From: Terriglobia bacterium
GTDB taxonomy: Bacteria > Acidobacteriota > Terriglobia > Acidiferrales > UBA7541
Assembly (NCBI GenBank): GCA_020073485.1
Contig: JAIQFB010000001.1
Location: 186,001 to 250,000 of the forward strand
DNA length: 64,000 nt
Reading direction: 5' to 3'
In this document: piece after piece, positions 54,637 through 61,712 of the stretch
Numbering within the stretch: the stretch's first letter is position 1
Layout: the number at the start of each line of letters is the position of its first letter
The notes under the pieces: model-generated
Databases searched by the model: none
What the model saw: only the letters and a program-made list of their open reading frames with translations
What the model was told of the DNA's origin: nothing
Position numbers and translations under genes: made by a program

Positions 54637-55266
54637 TCAATAACGGTCGTTGAGCGGCTGCTTTTTTCTCTTTTGTTCCCGTTCTTCTTTTTCCGATTTT
54701 TCGTATTCCGCGATCTCTTCCTCGGTCATGACGTATTCATCGCGCTTGGCGAACATCCCGGTATCGCGTCTGCCCTGGCGCACGTCCGACTGGTGCCCGG
54801 CGCGGCCCTCGGCGCGCTTGCGGTCGGCGGCGCTGGCGTCAAAACGCACGCGGCGAATGGGCGTCGCCAGGGAATCGGTCTCCATCAGCAAGTCGCTCAC
54901 CTTTTCAAGCAGATCGTGAAATTGAAATGGCTTGAGCACGTAGGGCAGGCGTTCTTTTTCAAGAATGGGCTGCGCTTCCAGGGAAGAGGATTCCGGCAAC
55001 AGGAACATCACCCGCGCTCGCACTTTGCCTTCTTCCACGGCTGGGGCCAGCGCCAGTTCTTTCAAGGTAAGAAACACGGGTCCCGCAAGGCCCGTCATCG
55101 CGATATTCACGATCACCAGCGACCACGCGCCGCTGGAGAGTTCGGCTAGCGCCTGATTGACCTGCGGCACGATCCGTAGCTCCCAGCCTTCCGAATCAAG
55201 CACCTGCCGCAGTGCCGACTGGCTGGCCTCTTCGTTCTCGATGATCAGGATTCCGATCTTTTCCAT
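54637..55266 (-). CDS. Pseudo-receiver protein with charged C-terminal tail
   Basis: 209 residues from ATG 55266. The receiver-like domain (~1-130) starts MEKIGILIIENEEASQSALR. The phosphoacceptor position reads SLVIVNIAMTGL, Asn instead of Asp, and the acidic pair is EN, so phosphorylation is unlikely; the Lys in VLKPFQF is kept. The tail (~140-209) is highly charged, with EEEIAEYEKSEKEEREQKRK, probably a helix or coiled coil. An adaptor role in a signalling complex is possible. The 120 upstream residues of the frame are not protein-like. Confidence 0.7.
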   Translation of the reverse strand: MEKIGILIIENEEASQSALRQVLDSEGWELRIVPQVNQALAELSSGAWSLVIVNIAMTGLAGPVFLTLKELALAPAVEEGKVRARVMFLLPESSSLEAQPILEKERLPYVLKPFQFHDLLEKVSDLLMETDSLATPIRRVRFDASAADRKRAEGRAGHQSDVRQGRRDTGMFAKRDEYVMTEEEIAEYEKSEKEEREQKRKKQPLNDRY

Positions 55267-55372
55267 GGGCGGTCTCCCTGCGGATTTAACCAGTATAGCT
55301 CTCGCTATCGAGGCGCCGCCGCGCCGCGTGCCCTTCCGATTCCCATGCGTTACCTGTACCAATGTGGTGGCC

Positions 55373-55400
55373 TGTGGAGAACTTGTGGATAAGTGGATAA
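55373..55400 (+). promoter_or_regulatory. Cluster of three DnaA-box-like 9-mers
   Basis: TGTGGAGAA (55373-55381), TGTGGATAA (55384-55392) and AGTGGATAA (55392-55400). The middle one is the exact reverse complement of the DnaA consensus TTATCCACA. Just upstream of a -35/-10 promoter. Confidence 0.4.
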
Positions 55401-55424
55401 AGCGAACAAAAGGCGAAATTATTC

Positions 55425-55453
55425 TTGACATGGCGAATAAAAAGCGAAATACT
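55425..55453 (+). promoter_or_regulatory. Promoter of the radical SAM gene
   Basis: TTGACA (55425-55430), 17-bp spacer, AATACT (55448-55453). The start of transcription would be ~55460, 20 nt before the preferred ATG at 55479. Confidence 0.55.
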
Positions 55454-55478
55454 CCGATCGTGCTTCGCGAGACGGGTG

Positions 55479-56675
55479 ATGGCCACTGCAACCACGATTC
55501 CTGCGGCTTCTGCGGACTCTTCATTTCTGAAGAGAGTTCCGCGTGGCCGCAGGATCGACTCCACACCCACCTTATTCCCCGACGTCCCGGCCAATCGGGA
55601 CAGCGGGCCGGGAGCCCTGCCACCACCAGGGTTCGCGCCCGAACGCACCGGCATCGCCCGTCTCGCCTTCTCCTCTCCGCGCGCCGATGCCAAGCGCGGC
55701 ACGGAATATTTTCTCTTGCCGGTCCGCTCGATCCTGAATCATTGCGATTCCGAACGCGTGCCTTTTTCCTGGACGGTGAATCCCTACCGCGGCTGTGAAT
55801 TCGGCTGCCAGTATTGCTATGCGCGGTACACGCACGAATACATGGAACTGGACGGCGCTGATTTCGAGCGCAAGATTTACGTCAAGCAGGAGGCCGGGGC
55901 GATCGCCGCCCGCGACCTGGCCACCGAAAAAATTCAAGGCGAACACATCGCCATAGGAACGGCAACCGATCCTTACCAGCCGGCCGAGCGCGAATATGGC
56001 GCGACGCGCGCGATCCTCGAACAGATGGCCGTGCGCCGGGGGCTGAGCGTTTCCATCACCACAAAATCCGACCAGGTGTTGCGCGACCTCGACCTGCTAC
56101 TGCAGATCGCAGCGCATTCCAGCATTTCCGTGAACCTGAGCATCACCACGCTGCGCACGCGCCTGGCGCGAATGCTCGAGCCGCGCGCGCCGCGTCCCGA
56201 CCTGCGCATGAACGCGGTACGCGAATTGCGCCGCGCCGGAATTTCCGCAGGCGTTTTCGCCATGCCCCTGCTGCCTGGAATTACCGATCGCCAGGAGGAC
56301 CTGGACGCGCTGGCACGCGCCGCGCGCGACGCCGGCGCGCAATGGTTTGCCGCCGGCGTCATCTTCCTGATGCCTTCGGCGCAAAAACAATTTTTTCCGT
56401 TTCTGGACGCGAAATTTCCGAAGCTCGCGCGGCGCTACCGCGAATGGTTTTCCCGGTCGAACTACGCCCCGGAAACCTATCGCAAGGAAATATCGGTTCG
56501 CGTCGCCGCGCTGCGCAAGAAATACGGTCTCGGCTCGCGTCCTGTGGAAGCGGCGCGGGCGAAGGAATGCGGCCGGCAACTGAGCCTGGGACTCGAATGC
56601 GGCGTCCCCGCGCAAAGGGCGGAAAGCACAGCAAATGCATGCGCGGCGCAATCGCCGTTGCGGGTGCTTGCCTAG
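55479..56675 (+). CDS. Radical SAM protein (PA0069-like/SplB-related)
   Basis: 398 residues from ATG 55479; the ATG at 55425 coincides with the -35 and is rejected. A ~70-residue basic, Pro-rich N-terminus is followed by the radical SAM core with CEFGCQYCYARYTHEYMELD, GEHIAIGTATDPYQPAER, and SISVNLSITTLRTRLARMLE. The Cx3Cx2C binds [4Fe-4S]. The family is related to spore photoproduct lyase but is widespread in non-sporeformers; substrate unknown. The Lys/Arg-rich C-terminus could contact nucleic acid. Confidence 0.85.
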   Translation: MATATTIPAASADSSFLKRVPRGRRIDSTPTLFPDVPANRDSGPGALPPPGFAPERTGIARLAFSSPRADAKRGTEYFLLPVRSILNHCDSERVPFSWTVNPYRGCEFGCQYCYARYTHEYMELDGADFERKIYVKQEAGAIAARDLATEKIQGEHIAIGTATDPYQPAEREYGATRAILEQMAVRRGLSVSITTKSDQVLRDLDLLLQIAAHSSISVNLSITTLRTRLARMLEPRAPRPDLRMNAVRELRRAGISAGVFAMPLLPGITDRQEDLDALARAARDAGAQWFAAGVIFLMPSAQKQFFPFLDAKFPKLARRYREWFSRSNYAPETYRKEISVRVAALRKKYGLGSRPVEAARAKECGRQLSLGLECGVPAQRAESTANACAAQSPLRVLA

Positions 56676-56770
56676 CGAGCGAATATGCCATTGAAATGGA
56701 TCGCGAAAAGCCGCGTCGGAATGGTTTAGCATGGCAACCTTCACAGGTTGCGGAAATACCCTTCTTGCGT

Positions 56771-56858
56771 GTCATTCCGAGCGAAGCGAGGAATCTCTCT
56801 TCGCTTTAGAGCTGAGAAAAGAGAGATTCCTCACCCGCGGGAGCGGGTTCGGAATGAC
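56771..56858. repeat. GTCATTCCGA/GGAATCTCT inverted repeat, copy 1
   Basis: Begins GTCATTCCGAGCGAAGCG, contains GAGGAATCTCT and its complement AGAGATTCCTC, and ends GGAATGAC. Related copies at 57646-57743 and 60939-61025. Confidence 0.75.
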
Positions 56859-56898
56859 AACTTTTTAGATTCTTCGCGACATGCGAGACTTGCGCCGC

Positions 56899-57567
56899 TC
56901 ACGGCAAAATAATCCGCGGCTCTTCCTTGGTCGCGCCCGCTTCCGGTGGAAATTGCGCGCACAGAAATTCCAGGAACGCGCGCGTGCGCGGGCGTCCGTT
57001 GGACCGCAGGCGGCCAAACCGCTCGAAAAAAACGAAGAGGTGGAAGATTTCGGAGTCTTTCAGCGCGGGAAATTCCGGATGTTCCGCTTCGTGCTTCTTT
57101 TCCTCCTCGATGAATTTAGCAAGGGCGGCATAGAGTCCCGCAGCGACGACATTGTCCGGCGGTTTTTCATAGTAGATTCCAGAACCGAGCGTCCGGTAGG
57201 TCTCCGCCAGGGCGTGCCCCGCGGCCAGGATCTCGGCATCGTTCAGCGAGCGCTGCTCCCGCGCATAAGAAGCGACCGTGTAACCGATGCCAGACATCAC
57301 CGCCTGCCGGGTTCGGATCAGGTCGGCGGGAAAGGACACGTCTGGAAAAGGTACTTCGCTTTCGACCAGGGGTTTGGGATGCTCCTGCTCCCAGCGGTGC
57401 GCCGCAATCAAATAGGCACAATCCGTGGGGCAATCGATGCTCACTTCCCGCTCGGTTCCGCAGTCGATCGAGCAGATTTTTTCGCCCTTGGCAGGGCAGT
57501 ACCGCTCGCCACGGCGCTTGTTGCAGATGGGACAGATTTTTTTCTCAGCCACCCGTGTTTTCTCCAC
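56899..57567 (-). CDS. Cys-rich zinc-binding hypothetical protein
   Basis: 222 residues, GTG start. The N-terminal 50 residues hold seven Cys: CPICNKRRGERYC, ICSIDCGTEREVSIDC and TDCAYL, a likely zinc-binding double knuckle. The remainder (~55-222) is predicted helical (TVASYAREQRSLNDAEILAA, GLYAALAKFIEEEKKH, EIFHLFVFFERFGRL). No family is recognised. It is flanked on both sides by copies of the GTCATTCCGA repeat. Confidence 0.6.
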   Translation of the reverse strand: MEKTRVAEKKICPICNKRRGERYCPAKGEKICSIDCGTEREVSIDCPTDCAYLIAAHRWEQEHPKPLVESEVPFPDVSFPADLIRTRQAVMSGIGYTVASYAREQRSLNDAEILAAGHALAETYRTLGSGIYYEKPPDNVVAAGLYAALAKFIEEEKKHEAEHPEFPALKDSEIFHLFVFFERFGRLRSNGRPRTRAFLEFLCAQFPPEAGATKEEPRIILP

Positions 57568-57645
57568 AAAAAGATTTCATGAAGACTTCCTGCCGTTGCC
57601 CAATGGAAATGTGGCTGAACAGTTTGAGGAAACAATCAATACATT

Positions 57646-57743
57646 GTCATTCCGAGGCATGTCTTTTGCCGAGGAATCTCTCATTCTTTTGAGTCTAAAA
57701 CCAAGAGAGATTCCTCGGGCCGCAAACCAGCCCTCGGAATGAC
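57646..57743. repeat. GTCATTCCGA/GGAATCTCT inverted repeat, copy 2
   Basis: Begins GTCATTCCGAGGCATG and ends CCTCGGAATGAC, with GAGGAATCTCTC and GAGAGATTCCTC inside. Same family as 56771 and 60939; the internal loop differs. Confidence 0.75.
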
Positions 57744-57783
57744 ACAAAAATAGAATTTTCCCGCGACATCTGAAAGTGAAAGG

Positions 57784-58155
57784 CTACGCTGGCGCTTCCA
57801 CAAATTCGATCCGGTTTCCCCACGGGTCTTCTGTGTAGAAGCGGCGCGTGCCGGGAAGATCGTCGTCCGGGACGACGGGAATACCTCGCGATTGGAGTGT
57901 TTCGCGCAGCTTGTCCAGATCGAGAACCGCGAAGGCGGGATGCGCTTTCCTGGCCGGTTGAAAATTTCGCTCCACCCCGATATGCACCTGCTGCGAGCCG
58001 CACTGGAACCAGCAACCGCCGCGCGCGCGCAGAACAGGAGGTTTCTCAAGCTCCTTCATCCCTAGAAGAGAGCCGTAGAATTCCCTTGCCGCAGATTCGC
58101 ACCCTTCCGGCGCGGCAATCTGGATATGGTCGATGCGCGCCACGCCCGCATGCAT
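57784..58155 (-). CDS. VOC-family (glyoxalase/dioxygenase fold) protein
   Basis: 123 residues from ATG 58155. Paired beta-alpha-beta-beta-beta modules: RIDHIQIAAPEGCESAAREF, the metal-type His in ARIDHIQ, QQVHIGVERNF, and Glu near the end in YTEDPWGNRIEFVEAP. TATTCT lies 8 bp before the ATG and there is no ribosome site, so the message may be leaderless. The reaction cannot be inferred within this diverse fold. Confidence 0.85.
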   Translation of the reverse strand: MHAGVARIDHIQIAAPEGCESAAREFYGSLLGMKELEKPPVLRARGGCWFQCGSQQVHIGVERNFQPARKAHPAFAVLDLDKLRETLQSRGIPVVPDDDLPGTRRFYTEDPWGNRIEFVEAPA

Positions 58156-58251
58156 GTCCGGCAGAATAGCACGTTTCTGCGGAACCAATTTCGTGTGCCG
58201 GCGATCCGTATGGATTCCGAACGAAAACTTTCCTGCATAAAAACGACCGCT

Positions 58252-58284
58252 GGGACGCCGCGCCCCGCAAGGGCGCGGCGTCCC
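58252..58284. repeat. 14-bp perfect hairpin GGGACGCCGCGCCC
   Basis: GGGACGCCGCGCCC (58252-58265), 5-nt loop, GGGCGCGGCGTCCC (58271-58284). On the minus strand TTTTT follows ~8 nt later, so it might also end the SYLF transcript. Confidence 0.55.
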
Positions 58285-58299
58285 GGAACGGATGCGAAT

Positions 58300-59016
58300 T
58301 TATTTCAGCGATTCGGGATCGGAATGGTTCTTGGGTGATTTCTTATTGAGCAGGGCAACCAGTTTCTTGCCGGATGCCGGAACGGGCACGGCGCCGCGGC
58401 GCACGATATCTGTCGCGCCCACTTTCTTGCCGTAAATTTTCTCGTTGGCATCGCCGTCCGGGCGCAGGGTCGAACCTTCCAGCGAAATACCCGCGAATAA
58501 TCCGCGCGCCCGCGAATAGGAGAGGATTTCCGCGCGCATCGTCACATCCGTGTCGGCGGACGCAGTCCGTCCCTTGGGCCCTGCCGCTGCCGACATGTCC
58601 CCGCCAAGCTTCACTTTATTTGCCAGGATCGCCTGCGCGCCGCGAGGGTTCATGATTAGCAGGACAAAATCGGTCGCCTGGCCGCCAAGCTGCAAGCCGA
58701 AGCTTCCGCCCTCCAGCGCCGCCATCGAGGGAGCGCCCCAGGGTCCGGTGAAATGCTCTCCGCTGCGGCAAACCATCGCGCCGCGGCCATAGCTGCCTCC
58801 GAAACCGATCGCGAATTTCAGCACGGAGGGGAAGATCACGACACATTCCGCCTTGTCCAGCAAGTCCTGCGGGATGTCGTCGGGAACGTCCAGAATCTCT
58901 TTCAACACGGTGCCTGCGTTTTCCAGGCGGTCCGTTTCTTTTTCGTTATCGGGCGCGGCCAGCAGGGGAGTAGCGGCAAGAACGACAGCCATCAGGGACA
59001 TTATTATTTTTCGCAT
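58300..59016 (-). CDS. Exported SYLF (YSC84-like) lipid-binding domain protein
   Basis: 238 residues from ATG 59016 with GGAGAAACAATC upstream. Signal peptide (~1-20, ending TPLLAAP). The SYLF domain (~50-210) includes CVVIFPSVLKFAIGFGGSYG, GSFGLQLGGQATDFVLLIMN and YSRARGLFAGISLEGSTL. In eukaryotes the domain binds phosphoinositides; the bacterial role is unknown. Divergent from the PBP4 gene. Confidence 0.88.
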   Translation of the reverse strand: MRKIIMSLMAVVLAATPLLAAPDNEKETDRLENAGTVLKEILDVPDDIPQDLLDKAECVVIFPSVLKFAIGFGGSYGRGAMVCRSGEHFTGPWGAPSMAALEGGSFGLQLGGQATDFVLLIMNPRGAQAILANKVKLGGDMSAAAGPKGRTASADTDVTMRAEILSYSRARGLFAGISLEGSTLRPDGDANEKIYGKKVGATDIVRRGAVPVPASGKKLVALLNKKSPKNHSDPESLK

Positions 59017-59199
59017 GAGATTGTTTCTCCTTAAATTGGATCTGGGCATCTTCCCGGGCTGGATTCCAAAACATCATAGGGCTTCTCGGATTCCCGCGCA
59101 ACGCCGCGCCGGCGGGTTCTCTCAGGCAATGAAAGCCGGCGGGCGCAGGAGGCAATTCGGGGTTTTACATTCATTTCGAGTTCCCGCGAGCGTGTGGAC

Positions 59200-59205
59200 T
59201 ATAAT
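59200..59205 (+). promoter_or_regulatory. -10 element of the PBP4 gene
   Basis: TATAAT, 37 bp before the ATG at 59243; a GGGAGCGG ribosome site lies between. An ATG at 59222 is nearer but has no ribosome site. Confidence 0.5.
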
Positions 59206-59242
59206 CAATGTTTCCTTGCGAATGCTCCATGGGAGCGGTTGG

Positions 59243-60880
59243 ATGGCGTTACACCGAAAATTGCCCGCGCATTTATTTGGATGCGCCGTATTCTGCTGGG
59301 TTGTCTTGGCGGCCCCGGCCGATACTCGCGCGCAATCGCGGCCCATGAAAACGGCGACTTCGAGCGATGTGCCCACGAGCCGGAAAATCTCCGAGCCGTC
59401 GGATGTCGCGCAATTCCGCGCCCGTGTCGATGACGCGCTTTCCGCGCAGGGCGCGGACAAAGGGCACTGGGGCATCCTGGTGGCCGACGCCGCGACGGGC
59501 GCCGTATTATTTGCGCGCAACGCGGACAGTTTCTTCATGCCGGCGTCGGACGCAAAATTATTCACCACGGCTCTGGCGCTGGCCACACTCGGCCCGGATT
59601 TCCGCGTGAAAACGAAGATCGCCGCCTCGGGGCCGGTCGACGCGAACGGCGTGCTGAACGGCAACCTCGTATTGATCGGCGGCGGAGACGCGAATCTTTC
59701 CAACCGGAAATTTCCGTTCGCGAAAAAAGAAGAACGCGACGGCCCACCGGAAAAAGCGCTGGCGGAATTTGCCGACCAGGTGGCGTCCCGCGGCGTGAAG
59801 GAGATTACGGGCGATGTTGTCGCCGACGACAGCCTGTTTCAGCCCGAGCGCTTTCCCAGCGGCTGGGCCATCGACGACATACAGTGGTCCTATGGCGCGG
59901 CCGTTTCGGCCATCGCGGTCAATGACAATACCTTCACCGTGGAATTGTGGCCGGGCGCGCGCGAAGGGGAGCCCGCGCGCTGCGAGGCTGGCCTCGCCGC
60001 AGATTTCTATACCATCGAGAATTCCGTGCGGACCAGCGCGCCGGGCGTCGAGGAAAATCTGGCCGCTACGCGCGATCCCGGCTCCCGCTTGATTCGCCTC
60101 AGCGGCACGCTGCCCGCCGGCGCGCATCCGCGCGTGCTGACGTTCGCGGTCGAGCGCCCCGCCGAATATGCCGCAACGCTGCTCGCGCACCTTCTCGCGC
60201 AGCGGGGCGTGAAGACCGATGGCAGCGCGCGCGCCCGCCATGCCGGCGACATGTCGCCGGCCGATGCGCTGCCGCAGAATATTCTGGCCGAGCGAGTTTC
60301 GCAGACACTCTCCGACGACGTGCGCCTGACGAACAAGAACAGCGAAAACCTTCACGCGGAGCTGATGCTGCTGCTCGCAGCGCACGAAAAAAACGGCGCG
60401 GCGTCGTATGACGATGCGGTGAAATTCGCCGCCGGATTTTTCACGGCCGCCGGCATCGCCCCGGGCGATGTCTCCCTGAGCGACGGGTCCGGGCTTTCAC
60501 GCAAGGATCTGGTCACGCCGCGCGCCCTGGTGCAGATCCTGCGCTATGCCGCCGCGCAGCCGTGGGGCGAACTGTATCGCGCGTCGCTGCCCGAGGCCGG
60601 GGAAGACGGCACGCTCGCCGATCGCATGAAGGGCACACCCGCGGCCGGCCGCGTGTTCGCCAAGACCGGCACGATCGGACACACCAACGCGTTATCCGGC
60701 TACGCGACCACCGTGAAGGGCGAGCGCCTGATTTTCTCCATCGTGGGAAACAACAATACGCTACATGCGGCGGATGCGAATAAGGTCGTCGACGCCATTG
60801 TGGTCGCCATGACGGAGGAATTGGGCGAGGCGCCGGCGGTAAAAAGAAATGAAGGATGCAGAGGATGTGGACGAAATTGA
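59243..60880 (+). CDS. dacB: D-alanyl-D-alanine carboxypeptidase/endopeptidase (PBP4, DacB)
   Basis: 545 residues from ATG 59243. Signal peptide ending ADTRAQ. Class C low-molecular-weight PBP motifs: Ser-x-x-Lys in PASDAKLFTTALALATLGPD, the second motif SDGSGLSRKDLVT, and KTG in FAKTGTIGHTNALSGYA. Cleaves peptidoglycan cross-links in the periplasm. The frame upstream of the start runs antisense to the SYLF gene and is not coding. The C-terminus (~525-545) is basic and Cys-containing (NEGCRGCGRN), unusual for the family. Confidence 0.9.
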   Translation: MALHRKLPAHLFGCAVFCWVVLAAPADTRAQSRPMKTATSSDVPTSRKISEPSDVAQFRARVDDALSAQGADKGHWGILVADAATGAVLFARNADSFFMPASDAKLFTTALALATLGPDFRVKTKIAASGPVDANGVLNGNLVLIGGGDANLSNRKFPFAKKEERDGPPEKALAEFADQVASRGVKEITGDVVADDSLFQPERFPSGWAIDDIQWSYGAAVSAIAVNDNTFTVELWPGAREGEPARCEAGLAADFYTIENSVRTSAPGVEENLAATRDPGSRLIRLSGTLPAGAHPRVLTFAVERPAEYAATLLAHLLAQRGVKTDGSARARHAGDMSPADALPQNILAERVSQTLSDDVRLTNKNSENLHAELMLLLAAHEKNGAASYDDAVKFAAGFFTAAGIAPGDVSLSDGSGLSRKDLVTPRALVQILRYAAAQPWGELYRASLPEAGEDGTLADRMKGTPAAGRVFAKTGTIGHTNALSGYATTVKGERLIFSIVGNNNTLHAADANKVVDAIVVAMTEELGEAPAVKRNEGCRGCGRN

Positions 60881-60938
60881 GGAACGCAGGGGTTCCTGCC
60901 CCAATAGCTAGGCAAATTGCGGCCACCATTTTTGCGTC

Positions 60939-61025
60939 GTCAATCCGAACGAAGTGAGGAATCTCTCCGGGATTGGGAGTGAAAGAAAGAGGGATTCCTC
61001 GGCGAAAAGCACGCCTCGGAATGAC
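60939..61025. repeat. GTCATTCCGA/GGAATCTCT inverted repeat, copy 3
   Basis: Begins GTCAATCCGAACGAAGTG and ends CGCCTCGGAATGAC; GAGGAATCTCTCC and GAGGGATTCCTCGG lie inside. Same family as 56771 and 57646. Confidence 0.7.
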
Positions 61026-61126
61026 GGGGTTGCGAATTTTTCGCAGCCAGTAAGGCGCGACCTACTAATATTTCCTTGTTGAGGCACCGATATCGAAACG
61101 ACAGCCGTTGCAGCGGCGGACAAAAC

Positions 61127-61705
61127 ATGACCGAAACGAAAAAAATAATCACCGTGTTCGGAAGTTCGCGCCCGGAGGACGGGCACGCCGATTACACGGA
61201 AGCCTTTGAACTGGGCGGCGCGCTTGCGGCCGCGGGATTTGCCGTCTGCACCGGAGGCTACGGTGGCGTGATGGAAGGCGTTTCACGCGGGGCCCGCGAA
61301 TCGGGCGGGCGCGTGATTGCGGTTACGTCCGGATTTTTCCGCTCGCGCGCCAATCGCTGGGTGGAAGAGGACACGCGCGTGGCCACCTGGCAGGAGCGCT
61401 TGTTCGAACTGGTGCGCCTGGGCGATGGCTACGTCGCCTGCAAGGGCGGCACCGGCACGCTCGTCGAGCTCGCCGTGGTTTGGGAAATGCTCAACAAAAA
61501 AGCGATGGAGCACCGCCCATTCGTCGTGCTGGGAGATTTTTGGCAGCCGATCCTGGACCGCGTGCGCGAAGTCGAGCGTGGCCACACGTCGCGGTGGGGC
61601 GAATCGACCGACCCGCTGGTGCACCAGGCGCCCACTCCCGCACAAGCCGCGCAGTTTCTGTCCGCGCGATTGGCGGGCGCGCGATCCAAGCGAGAGGAAG
61701 TTTAA
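61127..61705 (+). CDS. LOG-family protein (TIGR00725-like)
   Basis: 192 residues from ATG 61127; the in-frame ATG at 61076 lacks support. Rossmann-type fold with ITVFGSSRPEDG, the family phosphate loop CTGGYGGVMEGVSRGARES and the signature CKGGTGTLVELAVVWEML. Related enzymes release cytokinin bases from nucleotides, but here the PGGxGTxxE motif reads KGGTGTLVE, so activity is uncertain. mutS2 starts 7 bp after the stop. Confidence 0.85.
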   Translation: MTETKKIITVFGSSRPEDGHADYTEAFELGGALAAAGFAVCTGGYGGVMEGVSRGARESGGRVIAVTSGFFRSRANRWVEEDTRVATWQERLFELVRLGDGYVACKGGTGTLVELAVVWEMLNKKAMEHRPFVVLGDFWQPILDRVREVERGHTSRWGESTDPLVHQAPTPAQAAQFLSARLAGARSKREEV

Positions 61706-61712
61706 GGAAAAC

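Noticed and set aside
55373-55400. Chromosomal replication origin
   Set aside because: Only three DnaA-box-like 9-mers, no AT-rich unwinding region, and no dnaA/dnaN/gidA neighbours.
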